A stretch of DNA of 64,000 nt from Cladocopium goreaui (Eukaryota; Sar; Dinophyceae; Suessiales; Symbiodiniaceae): contig CAMXCT020003441.1 of the NCBI GenBank assembly GCA_947184155.2, forward strand, positions 1 through 64,000, read 5' to 3'. Of the stretch, positions 32,639 through 42,599 are shown piece after piece. The number at the start of each line of letters is the position of its first letter. The first letter of the stretch is position 1. Under the pieces are notes generated by a model, which was given only the letters and a program-made list of their open reading frames with translations, searched no databases and was not told the DNA's origin. A program made the position numbers and the translations under genes.

Positions 32639-32643
32639 ATCCC

Positions 32644-33769
32644 TTATAAAGCAGCCAATTGCGCTTCAACGTCTCCTAGATTATGCTCCACGTCCACACC
32701 GTCTTGCGGTGGAGCACTCTGAGCCACTGCCATACGTCCCGTAGACGTATTCCCATGCGGCGTCGACTCCTTCGCTTCCATCTCTGCGTGCGGCGCATTG
32801 GTCAAAGCCAACATTTCTGGAGGGCGTGCCTCCACAAGCATACTTGGAACCACGTGCGTCGCATTCGCAGCCGTAGCTGCCACTCCAGCACCCCCCAACA
32901 ATGAATGGCTCGCAGCCACAACTCCCTGCACTGCCGCTGTGATTGCACGCGTAGTCCACTCAGCCGTGGGATCTTCCTTTGGCTGTCCCGTAGACAGCGC
33001 TGAACCCAATGCGCGGTTAGTCCCCCGCATAGGCATCGTCCTTGCTGCCTGCATCATGGCCACACCGCTCTCTGCCATATTCACTGGCAAACTCTCTCCA
33101 AAGGCAGCTTGACGAAGATGCGCAGGTAGCTGTCCAAAATCCAGTGGCGATGCAGACAGTGGATTGGTCACATCGTTCAAAGCAGCCAAACATTTTCGCA
33201 CAAATTGCTTCTGCCGCTGCAACAACATATATTTCTCCTTTTTCCGTCATTCCATGACAAAATAGCTGCCAATTCGCCAGTGTCACAAAGGTTGCAATAG
33301 TTTGTTCCGATGGCACACGTAGTGACATCCGGCCAGCGTGCAAACACAAGGCTCGCAAGACAGTGTCGGCGGGGGCTTTTCCTTCCAATATCATGGTCGC
33401 CAGATCCTGTGTGAGGAAGTGAATAATCTGACTAAAGTCTTGCATTCGTCCGCGCCCACTGTCGACCTCGACTTGCGACGTCTTTGCAGCAACCTGTCGC
33501 TGCAGTTCTTCCACCGCTGCTTCTGACCACAGCCTGGAACCAATCGCTTCTACAAAAGAAGCAGCCTGAGACGTACTCAGATCCTTAGATTTCCCCAAGG
33601 CAATCAGAAGCCCCCTTAGTTGCTTTTGCTGGATGTCCTCGTAGGACGCCAACGAACGAACCCCGCCCAAAAAGCGTTGGGATGCCTCTAACTGCTTCTC
33701 CAAGGCTACCACTTCTTCTTGAACCAAAATCTTCACAAAACATGTGTTTTTCTCTTGTTTTTTTCCCAT
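32644..33769 (-). pseudogene. Coiled-coil protein with overlapping second frame, right copy
   Basis: ATG at 33769 (MGKKQEKNTCFVKILVQEE), with the seven-A run intact, reads through VEELQRQVAAKTSQVEVD to GEIYVVAAAEAICAK. Coding then moves to the second frame, ATG at 33228 (MLLQRQKQFVRKCLAALND), ending DVEAQLAAL at 32644. This copy has the intact beginning; the frame change is shared with 26074-27198. The second frame is Ala/Thr/Met-rich (VQGVVAASHSLLGGAGVAAT). Confidence 0.65.
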
Positions 33770-33997
33770 TCTTCAAATCTTCTTTAAAAGAAAAAACGTA
33801 ACTTCCCTAAGTTCTTCGTAAGTTCTTTGTAACTTTTACTTTTAACCCTTCTGCATCTAAGTTCCGTAACTATGTTATAAGTAACCATTTTTCAAGAAGT
33901 TACGATGAACTTATGGATGTTATAACCTAGGTTACGAAGGCTATAACATATGTTAGGATGAACTTGTAAGTTGTCTAAGTTCAAGGCTCCTCCAAAG

Positions 33998-34275
33998 TTG
34001 TTTGTGCGACGGGTGCGGCTCCACTTCGTTTGGCGCTCGAGTGGTCCCCATTGTCAGCGCTGCGCGGAGGTGATCTTTGAAAGATTGAATGCGCTATGCC
34101 ATTGTGTTTGGTGCTCCAGGCTTGCGGTTTGCATGGGAATAGCTGCTTTCATGTTGTGATTGCAGTCTTGGTTGACGCAGTTGTAGTGGGATTTGCAAGG
34201 CAGCGATTGGAGATTGCAGTGGAATTGCTTCGTGAAGGTGATGCTTTAAGGTTAAGAATCGCATGAAACCCTATT
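33998..34275 (+). repeat. Module E, copy 3 (right boundary of the array)
   Basis: Same orientation as copy 1, with about a dozen substitutions. It starts directly after the terminal repeat (TTGTTTGTGCGACGGGTG) and loses similarity after GCATGAAACCCTAT, lacking the 47-bp extension of copies 1 and 2. This is what is expected for the outer right flank of the tandem array. Confidence 0.85.
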
Positions 34276-34536
34276 TTCTTCAACCCTAACTTTAAAGCTG
34301 CCACTATATGCGGTGTTTTCTTGCTTTCTCCTTATGAAAATTTTACATGTCAAAATGCAAAAACACTGTAATTTACAGGGTTTTGAACATACCGAACTGC
34401 ACAAAAAGGGACAAACAACATCCAAAATCACCAAAAAGTGACACGGAGGTACTCACCCCATTTACACTTTTTTGCGTTGCGGAGAATGAGCAAGTTGAAA
34501 AAAAGGGGACCCCCCGCAGAGCTGAAATAAACGATC

Positions 34537-34600
34537 TTCTCCGTCAGATTGCACACTAAGCACACGCCTTCACTGCCGAAGCGGTGCGGGCGGACTTTTG
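34537..34600 (+). ncRNA. Hairpin element, copy 1 (possible structured RNA or repeat)
   Basis: TCCGTC at 34540 can pair with GGCGGA at 34589, enclosing CACTGC-CGAA-GCGGTG (34571-34586). The copy at 42521-42575 has the same 55-nt span and paired positions, with C/T changes that convert C-G to U-G pairs. T-rich sequence follows both. It could be a small RNA gene, part of a SINE-like repeat, or a palindromic repeat; no known RNA family was recognised. Confidence 0.4.
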
Positions 34601-36180
34601 TGGCAAGAACAGGAATTGGGCGAGAAGATGTTTCAGCTAAGAGGCCTCCGCATGCATACAGTCACGCCCAGTAGCCCAGCGGTAAATGCTAACATACCTG
34701 GACAGCCGCACCCGTTGCACTAACCTAAATTGAAACCAAGATGGGCCACATCAAGCAATCCACAAATTCCCTCTTGTAGGACGGCTGTCGTACCTCCACA
34801 GGGACACATGAACATAGACATGCAAGAGCTGAGGGTGGCGCCACACACGCTATATTTGTTTGCGTAGTGCTGCGTGGTTCCTGGTGACCCTGGTGTGGGA
34901 GGGCCGATGGCTGGGGTGTTTTTCTTGTGGCAGTGTGATGTCTTGGGCCTGCATGACAGGGGGTGGAGAGGATGGAAGGGGCGACGCACCTCTCGCAGTG
35001 TACCTTTAGTGTACCTTTAGTGTGCCAGTAAAACTTTCCCAAATTATTACCTAAAGGTCCCTTCTGAAGGGACAATAGGAACCAGGGATCAGGGATGGCT
35101 CGACATGCGCGGGGCACGCCGCACGATCCGTACACGCCAATGCAATGCACTCATTCATCGACACAGGCTCTGACATGCAGTTGGCGCGTAAAGTTATGAA
35201 AGCCCAACCGTGAAACCAATCAGGCCAAATGCGCTCCACACAGTGTATGCTTTAGACTGAATGGTGAAAGCTGTTTTCACTATATTTAGTTCTGAACTGT
35301 TTTGCATATAGTTCTGATGACATGGGCATGGTCAAACAGGAAGCCTCGTTAAAGAGGCCCATGCACACACTAACTAAGCTTTCACTCAAATGCCAAGACG
35401 TCTTAAGAAATTAATTCACACAATCCCTTCCCTCCGCGTCTTGACCCAACAAAACTTTGTTCCTGGATGGGCAGGAACAGGATCTCCGAGCGAGCCTGTC
35501 AAATGGACTTGCGTTGCTGTTGGGTTGAGAATTCAGGTGTCGCAAGTCAAATTAAGTCATCCCAATTGACTGTTGGATTGGCTGTTGGCAAGCGCAGGCA
35601 GGTTCGCTTTGGGGTCGTAAACTGCAGGCTTCACAATGAACTTCTTACCTTGGCTTGCAATCAACCGCATCCTGTAGAATTACGAACGCTCTGGAAATTC
35701 TTTCCTGATTCAGCAAGCAGGCAACGGTATGAATACATGAAGATGTCTTCTGTTTGGACACTGGCGGCTTCAAGCACACTTTTCATTACGAAGAAAGGAC
35801 CTTTTTGGGTTTTGAAAAAAGGCAACTTTTAAACCACTGCTGGGTGTTCTTCGTTGCTGGGTGACCGTCTGGCTTAGTCTCCCGGTCTTTGAAGAATTGC
35901 ACAGCGTCCGCCAGGCAGGTCATCTGCGCCGTTTCTGGGCAGGGCAAGCTCGCCTTCGCCAGCACCTGGAAATCAGAACGCAACGGTCACCATGCAGGAA
36001 GGTTGCAAATCCAACCGAGAATCACATTGAAAGTGACTACAAACTTCAACCAAATACTGTCTGGAAAGGCCCACCATGACTACTAAACATTTGCTAGCTG
36101 CTAGGTAACCAGGTATGGCACACAAAAACCACATCGACTGCAACGCTGCAAGCGTCAGTCGCATCCCTGCCGCCGTTAGC
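34600..36180. other. Non-coding or unresolved stretch
   Basis: Open frames exist on both strands (for example minus 35983-35786, with LAKASLPCPETAQMTCLADA) but none shows a family motif or a consistent splice pattern. The gene content here is unresolved. Confidence 0.4.
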
Positions 36181-36185
36181 GACGT

Positions 36186-37040
36186 ATGACTAGACGACGG
36201 ATGGCCCGAGAGCGAAGAGGATCATATATACTCAGATGTTCGATAGAGTTACAATTTTTGCTGAGAAAGATGAGAAGATGTAAGATGAGAAGATGTAAAA
36301 GGAAAAGATGTAAGATAGGAACAGGAGAAGAAGTAAGAAGAGCAAATGTAAGAGTAGAAGATATAAGAGGAGAAGATGTAAGAGGGGAAAATGAGAAGAT
36401 GTTAGAAGAGAAGATGTAAGAGGAGAAGATGTACCACGTGCACAGGCACACAGACACGTGCGAGCGCTGTTGCACCGGACCACTCTTTTGACACGCAGGA
36501 GCTCTCGCACATAGAAGTGCATCAGCGAACAAGCGGCGATTAACCGTGACACACTTTTACACGCAGACACTCAGACATGGAAGCGCCTTTTCACACAAAC
36601 GCTTGTAGATACGAATGCTTTTGCACACAGTCACTTTTACACACAAACACCTTTACACACAGACGCTTTCACACACAGACAGTTTTACACACAAACACTT
36701 TTACATACAGACGCTTTTACCTACACACGCTTTTACACACTAACACTTTCACACACAGACACTTTTACACACAGAGACTTTTACACACGAACGCTTTTAC
36801 ACACAAATACTTTTACACACGGACGCTTTTACACACAGATGCTTTTACACACAAATGCTTTTACACACGATCACATTTACACACACACACACTTTTGCAC
36901 ACAACAACTTTTTACACACGGACCCTTTTGCGCACAGACCCTTTTACGCACAGACCCTTTTACACACAGACGCGTTTACACACAGACGCTTTTGCACAGA
37001 AAGACTTTTACATACAGACGCTTTTTGCAAACGCGGCTAA
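36186..37040 (+). repeat. Compound satellite, first copy: ARERRG end motif, AAGATG array, CTTTTACACACAGACG array
   Basis: Starts with GACTAGACGACGGATGGCCC then GAGAGCG (frame TRRRMARERRG). 36265-36432 is a degenerate array of GAAGATGTAA units. After about 130 bp of unique sequence, 36590-37030 is a 16-bp array around CTTTTACACACAGACG. Because 16 is not a multiple of three, the array is open in all frames and yields FTHRRFYTQTLLHTDA-type repeats; these are not evidence of a gene. Confidence 0.85.
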
Positions 37041-38285
37041 ACAGGCCATAGTCGCCTCCAGTCAGGACACGGCCCTGTAAACAGGCCAAAAACATGCCAG
37101 GCATGCCACCTTCAGCCGGGAAACAAGTTTCACGTAAACAAGTCCAAACATGACACCTGCAGCCAGGAATGTGCGAAGACTCGTAAACATGCCAAACGAG
37201 CGTGCTGTAAACAGGCCGAGCCATGTCCCTGCAGCGAAGAATATGGAAACACAATTGGCCCAACCATGAGACCTGCAGTCCGGAGTGTGCAAACAGTGGA
37301 GAGGGTCATGTGTGAGGCGAACTATTTAGGAATGCAGACTATGTAGTCAAAGAGATGTCTACACACAAACACTCTTACACGCAAACACTTTGAATGCCAA
37401 TGGTGCAGTAGCATTGCGCTTGTTTAGGCATGTGATTCAGCAACGGTATGTACCACATTCTTCGGAAGCTTGCTGTGACCTTTCTCAGTTCACCAAACGT
37501 AATGTAGTACCTTGGTTCCCTGGGTCCTCCATAAGGTAGGTTTGGGTTATTGAAGCCAGAAATAAAATGAAATATACTATTATATTTTTTGTTATGTGCT
37601 ACGGTGTTGCCCGTTGAAATCTTTGGATTTCATTTTTCCTGATTTTCTTTTTATTTTTTAAAGGTTGCTCGCAGGTGATGTGTGGTTGAATGCCATGAGT
37701 TCAGATATTTTTTCAAAAGAGGTCTGATTATTTAAAAAAACTACCTAGGACGTTTGATTTTTTAGCATATCTTCTTAAGTTGTCAAAAGACGACGGGTGA
37801 AAACGAGTGCTGGATAGAGACAAATAAATACAAACTAGATTTAATTCATTAATAGTTAAAATTATTATATTAGTTGAAATCTTTTTGATATAGTTTTATT
37901 CAAATACTTTCCTCCTGGCAAGGGCAAAGCACAGAACATGTGTCACAATTTCTGTGTTAGCTGTCAGAAGGACACACAAGTTCCATGTGTCAGAACTCCG
38001 GTCCTTGTTTCAAAACATTGCCATGCAACCTCAGGTCAAGCAGGTGGAGCTGCAAGTGTGTCATTTTGAATTTGCACTTTTTTGGACATGTCAATGTGCC
38101 AAAATGTTGTTCAACTGTACTTGCCAAGAACACATGTTTTTCTCAGAAACCCCAATCAGATGAAACACATGTTTGTCATGTGTTGAAAATCTAATTTGCA
38201 GCAGTTGCCAGTGGGGACTAGACAGTCCTCCATGCACAACGCAACGCACTGCATGCATGCAGCTGGCGCAAACTGTGAGACAAAT
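37040..38285. other. Non-coding stretch
   Basis: 37040-37300 has a loose repeat of GTAAACA(A/G)GCC and CCTGCAGCC words. 37400-38280 is AT-rich with no convincing exon. Confidence 0.45.
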
Positions 38286-38288
38286 TAT

Positions 38289-39679
38289 TCACATATGACG
38301 CAACCGTTGAAACTCCGTTGCAAAAATATGGGCGACACTTGACCCAAATTGTGGAGTGTAGGTACCTGACTCCTCTAGCAGGTCCTTCCTCCCTGTGAAA
38401 CTTTTGCCATCTTCACTTCGTGTGACCAGCTGCTCACCAGACAATTGTTCCCTGGGAGGGCAATCCCTGGCAAGTTGAAAGAAACATGCCCTGTTTGTCC
38501 ATATCTGTAATGGCTTGCATGTGGGGCCAGCAAATGCCCCAAGGTAAGTCTTCACACAATGAGCCTTCACAAATGACAACACTGACCTCATAGTAAGACA
38601 CTTGTGTAAACACGAGTTGTCCGGCTGCTCCAAGCAGACCATGATGCCAATGGCACATGACACAAGGAACATGATGGCTGCTACCTGCATGTGGCTATTG
38701 CCAGTCCTGACAAATGCTCTCGCTGTGTTTCCCCACCACTGATTCCAGTCATACCTTTGACTTTGCGCCAGACATAATATGACAAATGAAGAACAAGGTG
38801 GTCCAAGCCAACAAAGACAATGTTCACATATGCTCATGAGCATATCCATCCAGAGACGAAGCCCACATGTGTCGAGACAACTGTGCATACGTGAATGGAT
38901 GATGTCAAACCCTGCTCCATCAAAGCCTGCTTTGATCATCTCCTTGGAAAAAAGTTGGCTGCGCCACACCAGTACTCAACAAAGTGGTGGAGATGATGTG
39001 AACACTGGAGCCTGTTGGCAAAAGCACGCTGGCACAGGAGTGACAGCTTCGTCGCAAGGTCTGTAACTGGTCGGAGACATGGGTACAGTGAGTCCAGCAG
39101 AGGTGGCCACATCTTGCTCGCATTCCCGCCAGACACATGAAGATCATGTGCCAAGAACTGTGCAAAAGTGTCCACCAGGAAGGACGACATTTGTGAGCAC
39201 CTGCGGCCAGGGGGATTTATAAACTCAAAGTACTAAATGCTGAGTGAACAAAAATGTTTAGTTTCTTTCCCTATGATTAAAGAACATGCTTAATTACTAA
39301 CCCCTGGCCTTGTGAAGGAAGAGTAGGGCCAGGCATCTTCATAGCCAAACGCAGTAGCTTTAGAAAACTTGTCCACAATTGGGTCATTTGCAAAATCAGT
39401 GCCAGCTTCAGCTGCTGCATTGACACTTGTTGCCTCATGGTTTGCGGTTACACTTGTTGCGTCAGCAGTGACAGTTGATGCCTCATTGCCATCAACATGG
39501 ACATGTGTCTCCGTAGCAGCAACCTTCTTGTTTTGCTTCGACTTCTTTCTTTCACGCTTGGTCTTTTGCTGTGGAGGTGTAAAACCAAAACCAGAGACAA
39601 ATGGAAGGAAGGTAGCTGGCCACATCACATTTCGCGGCACAGTCCGCTGCCAGCGCCTTTCGGCAACAGACTTCCCCAT
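38289..39679 (-). CDS. Methyltransferase-like protein gene (three exons)
   Basis: Proposed start ATG at 39679 (MGKSVAERRWQRTVPRNV). Exon blocks: 39679-39300 (basic, then Thr/Ala-rich), about 39190-38940 (ending FVEYWCGAANF) and 38938-38289. The last block has FDGAGFDI after the first loop, WLGPPCSSFVILC near 38810, VCLEQPDNSCLHK near 38630, and a tail LLEESGTYTPQFGSSVAHIF resembling KESGIYTPAF of the gene at 368-4470. The order loop-PPC-EQP is that of a class I methyltransferase similar to cytosine C5 enzymes, with a candidate catalytic Cys in PPC. The usual ENV is replaced by EQP, and the nature of the substrate is inference. It belongs to the same family as the 0-2 kb domain. The exon joins are approximate. 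Confidence 0.6.
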
Positions 39680-40009
39680 GGTGCAAGAAGCGGAATGATT
39701 TTTCAACAATCAGAATCATAGGTACCTCCGCCCTTGTTTGTGACATTTGTCAATTTGTGTTTGTCAAAGAAACTTTATTCTACTTGATTTGAACTTAGAA
39801 CTTATGCTATGATTTAGTTACTTTGCCTTGATCAGCAGCTCAAGAATTTTCACAAGGAGATGACATAAAATAGCTACAGGCATGAAACTGAGTCAAACCA
39901 AATCCAACACAAGACATTTGACTTAAAGTCTTCTGCAATCAGACAGGCTTCGGACATTTTGAGCGCGTGGACACTTGTACGAGACAGAGAAACATGTGTG
40001 ACTAGTGTC

Positions 40010-40580
40010 CTACTTGGTGGGAGGAGGCATGCTGTCAATGACTCCTTTCAGCAGCTCAAGCATGCTGTTTGACACATGACCAGGTTGCTGTGCAAGATTC
40101 GGGTCAAGTTCAAAACCAGGCTGATTTTTCGCCAACTCCCAGCGCTCCCAAGCTTCTTGATGCAAGTCCCTTAGTGCCTGTTGCCAGGGCATCGATTGAA
40201 ACGCTCTGGAGCGAGATCCACCTCTCCATAAGCAGCCCACACATTGTCTTGACACTTGACCCTGAATTTAGCTGTGAGGCGGTGAGCCTTTTGATCCAAG
40301 CCAAATGTCATTGTTGGGGGCGCCAATCTCTGAAGGATTGCAGGTGTGAAGTGCTCTCTTGGAGACACATGTGCCACATGACGCCTCCTCCCTGCTGGTT
40401 CAGCCACTGCTGCAAGTTCTGCTGCAGGTTCTGCTGCAGGCTCTGCTGCAGGCTCTGCTGCAAACTCTGCAGCAGGCCCTGCTGGCTAAACTCTTGTGCT
40501 TCATCCTTGTCTAATCCTTCCAGCAGTGATGCAGCTAAGTCGACATTTGTGACTGCATCCTTCTTCTTTGTTTTTTTCAT
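40010..40580 (-). pseudogene. Gln-rich gene fragment with two frameshifts
   Basis: ATG at 40580 (MKKTKKKDAVTNVDLAASLL) then a CTGCAG-type repeat coding LLQSLQQSLQQSLQQNLQQN (about 40395-40490). The frame shifts near 40390 into RRRHVAHVSPREHFTPAILQ...FGLDQKAHRLTAKF, and again near 40200 into QALRDLHQEAWERWELAKNQ, ending GVIDSMPPPTK at 40010. Three collinear frames support one broken gene, or unresolved introns. It lies directly upstream of the methyltransferase-like gene on the same strand, and its start abuts the 16-bp satellite. Confidence 0.55.
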
Positions 40581-40583
40581 TGC

Positions 40584-41640
40584 ACACACACACACAGACG
40601 CTTTTGCACACAGACGCTTTTACACACACAGACGCTTTTACACAGAAACGCTTTCACACACAGACGCTTTTACACACAGACGCTTTTACAAACAGATGCT
40701 TTTTACACACAGACGCTTTTGCACACAGACGCTTTTACACACAGACGCTTTTACACACAGACGCTTTTACACACAGACACATTTACACACAGATGCTTTT
40801 GCGAAAGTGTTGCTCTGGACACCCTGAAATCGCCAAAAAACTTAGTTTTTGACACTCGAGCCTCATTTCGTGCGAAGCCAGCCAGAGAGAGACAGAGACA
40901 GACAGAGAGAGAGAGAGAGAGGAGAGAGAAGGAGAAGAAGAGAGAGAGAGAGAGTGAAGAAGAGACGATGTGAAGATGTGCATGTGTGAAGGTGTGAATG
41001 TGTGAATGTGAAGATGTGAAGATGTGAAGATGAGAAGATGTGAAGATGTGAGGATATGAAGATGTGAAGATGTGAAGATATGAAGATGTGAAGATGTGAA
41101 GATGCGAAGATGAGAAGATGTGAGGATATGAAGATGAGAAGATGTGAGAGAAGATGTGAAGATGTGAAGATGTGAAGATGTGAGAGAAGATGTGAGAGAA
41201 GATGTGAAGATGTAAGGATGTGAAGATGTGAAGATGTGAAGATGAAAAGATGTGAAGATGTGATAAGATGTGAGGCTGTGAAGATGAGAAGATGTGAGGA
41301 TATGAAGATGTGAAGATGTGAAGATGTAAGGATGTGAAGATGTGAAGATGAGAAGATGTGAAGATATGAAGATGTGAAGATGTGAAGATGTAAGGATGTG
41401 AAGATGTGAAGATGAGAAGATGTGAAGATATGAAGATGTGAAGATGTGAAGATGTAAGGATGTGAAGATGTGAAGATGAGAAGATGTGAAGATATGAAGA
41501 TGTGAAGATGTGAAGATGTAAGGATGTGAAGATGTGAAGATGAGAAGATGTGAAGATATGAAGATGTGAAGATGTGAAGCAGACCCCCACTTTTAGAAGA
41601 ACTCTACGCGCAAACGCTCTCGGGAAAAACATATGAAAAC
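40584..41640 (+). repeat. Compound satellite, second copy: 16-bp array, single 72-bp unit, GA tract, GAAGATGTG array, terminal motif
   Basis: 40590-40800 is the CTTTTACACACAGACG array. 40840-40890 contains one degenerate copy of the 72-bp unit of the third copy. 40890-40970 is a (GA)n tract. 40975-41580 is a GAAGATGTG array with GATATG and GATGAG variants. It ends CAGACCCCCACTTTTAGAAG and ACGCTCTCGGGAAAAAC. The order is the mirror image of 49935-52290. Confidence 0.9.
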
Positions 41641-41649
41641 CTTGGGCTT

Positions 41650-42300
41650 CTCTTGGGTTACTTTTGGTCACATTGGGCCACGCCCTGACCATGTGCGACA
41701 TTGTCCGACTCCTGAGGCCCCGTCCTGGTTGAATATGTATTTGTTGTCAAGCTTATCGCAGGTGGTACCGTCCAAAGCAAAGACTCGGACATTGGCTGGA
41801 AGGCCTACAACGCGCACTCAAAATCAGCTACGCTTGCGCTACACTTGGTTAAAAACAGTGGATCATGTTCAAGTGTAGCCGTAGCCCTCCCTTTGAGAGC
41901 CGTTGCAAAACCCCAAAATGCAAATTTAGACTGTGCAAAATTATCAAGACCCAAAAAATCGAACAAGCAACAAAAAACCTTGGAAAAAGAAGGATTCCAT
42001 GGAAATTCTGTCTGCCGTCGAGGTGCTCTTCCAGAGGTGGGAGTAGGCAGAACTTTCCACCGGTGCAGTGCAGGGTATGATGAGGTCGATTTGTTGCTCT
42101 GCGACAATGGCCTGAATGGTCTCCAGCCACTCCTCCAGGATGCCCAAGTGAAATCAGCTAATTTGAGTGTGGGACCACCAAAAAAAAACATAAAGAAATG
42201 CATCATTTTGATTCATTTTGGTGGGCGGGGTGGGGGCCCTTAACACCAGGTCTCGGACTTGGACGACCCAACCCTTGCGAATTCCAAAGCCGGGTTGGAA
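41650..42300. other. Unresolved stretch, no clear gene
   Basis: Frames on both strands overlap at 41800-42240 (for example plus 41845-42243) without recognisable motifs. No exon can be supported. Confidence 0.35.
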
Positions 42301-42365
42301 CTCGTACCGTTGGGTTGCAACCGTCGTTGGGTTGCAACCGTCCTTGGGTTGCACCGTTGGCCTTG
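42298..42365 (+). repeat. CCGTYSTTGGGTTGCAA short tandem repeat
   Basis: Four degenerate copies of a roughly 17-20 bp unit (ACCGTTGGGTTGCAA and CCGTCSTTGGGTTGCAA). Confidence 0.75.
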
Positions 42366-42483
42366 GAAGGGTGTAGTGCTTGGAAACATATCTGCAGAAG
42401 CGCGTATGGCAATACCTGTCCGGGCTGCATTCTGTTCTGCACCCGAAGTCGAAAAATGCCCCCCCAAGCACAGCTGAAAAGAT

Positions 42484-42508
42484 AGCTAGCATTAGCTAGC
42501 TATCTTTA
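42484..42508. repeat. Perfect palindrome around GCTAGC
   Basis: AGATAGCTAGC, then ATTA-like spacer and GCTAGCTATCT, form an 11-bp inverted repeat about 10 bp upstream of the hairpin element. It could form a cruciform or terminator-like hairpin; its role is unknown. Confidence 0.55.
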
Positions 42509-42514
42509 TAATAT

Positions 42515-42585
42515 ACTTTCTCCGCCAGATTGCTCACTAAACAAATGGCTTCACCGCCGAGGCGGTGTGGGCGGATTTTATTCTT
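42515..42585 (+). ncRNA. Hairpin element, copy 2
   Basis: TCCGCC (42521) pairs with GGCGGA (42570) around CACCGC-CGAG-GCGGTG (42552-42567). It shares AGATTGC(A/T)CACTAA and the flanks TTCTCCG and GGGCGGA with copy 1 at 34537-34600. Confidence 0.4.
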
Positions 42586-42599
42586 GACAGATGCTTTGC

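Larger units (their letters stand above)
30587..33997 (-). mobile_element. Transposon arm B, inverted copy, with terminal repeat at 33997
   Basis: Reverse complement of 25844-29273 apart from scattered changes and a missing TGGA at the junction with C. It ends TTCAAGGCTCCTCCAAAG at 33997, the same terminal sequence as at 25844. It carries minus-strand copies of the first genes of the element and a 5' stub of the B/C-spanning gene (30679-30587). Confidence 0.9.

Noticed and set aside
34660-34720. Possible tRNA-like sequence (GCCCAGTAGCCCAGCGGTAA)
   Set aside because: No acceptor stem or T arm could be paired around it, and no anticodon arm was found.
36577-37080. Long open frame coding FTHRRFYTQTLLHTDA repeats, likewise at 40568-40852 and minus 51333-52296
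   Set aside because: The 16-bp minisatellite has no stops in any frame on this strand, so it is open by composition. No start context, splice pattern or non-repeat domain supports a protein.
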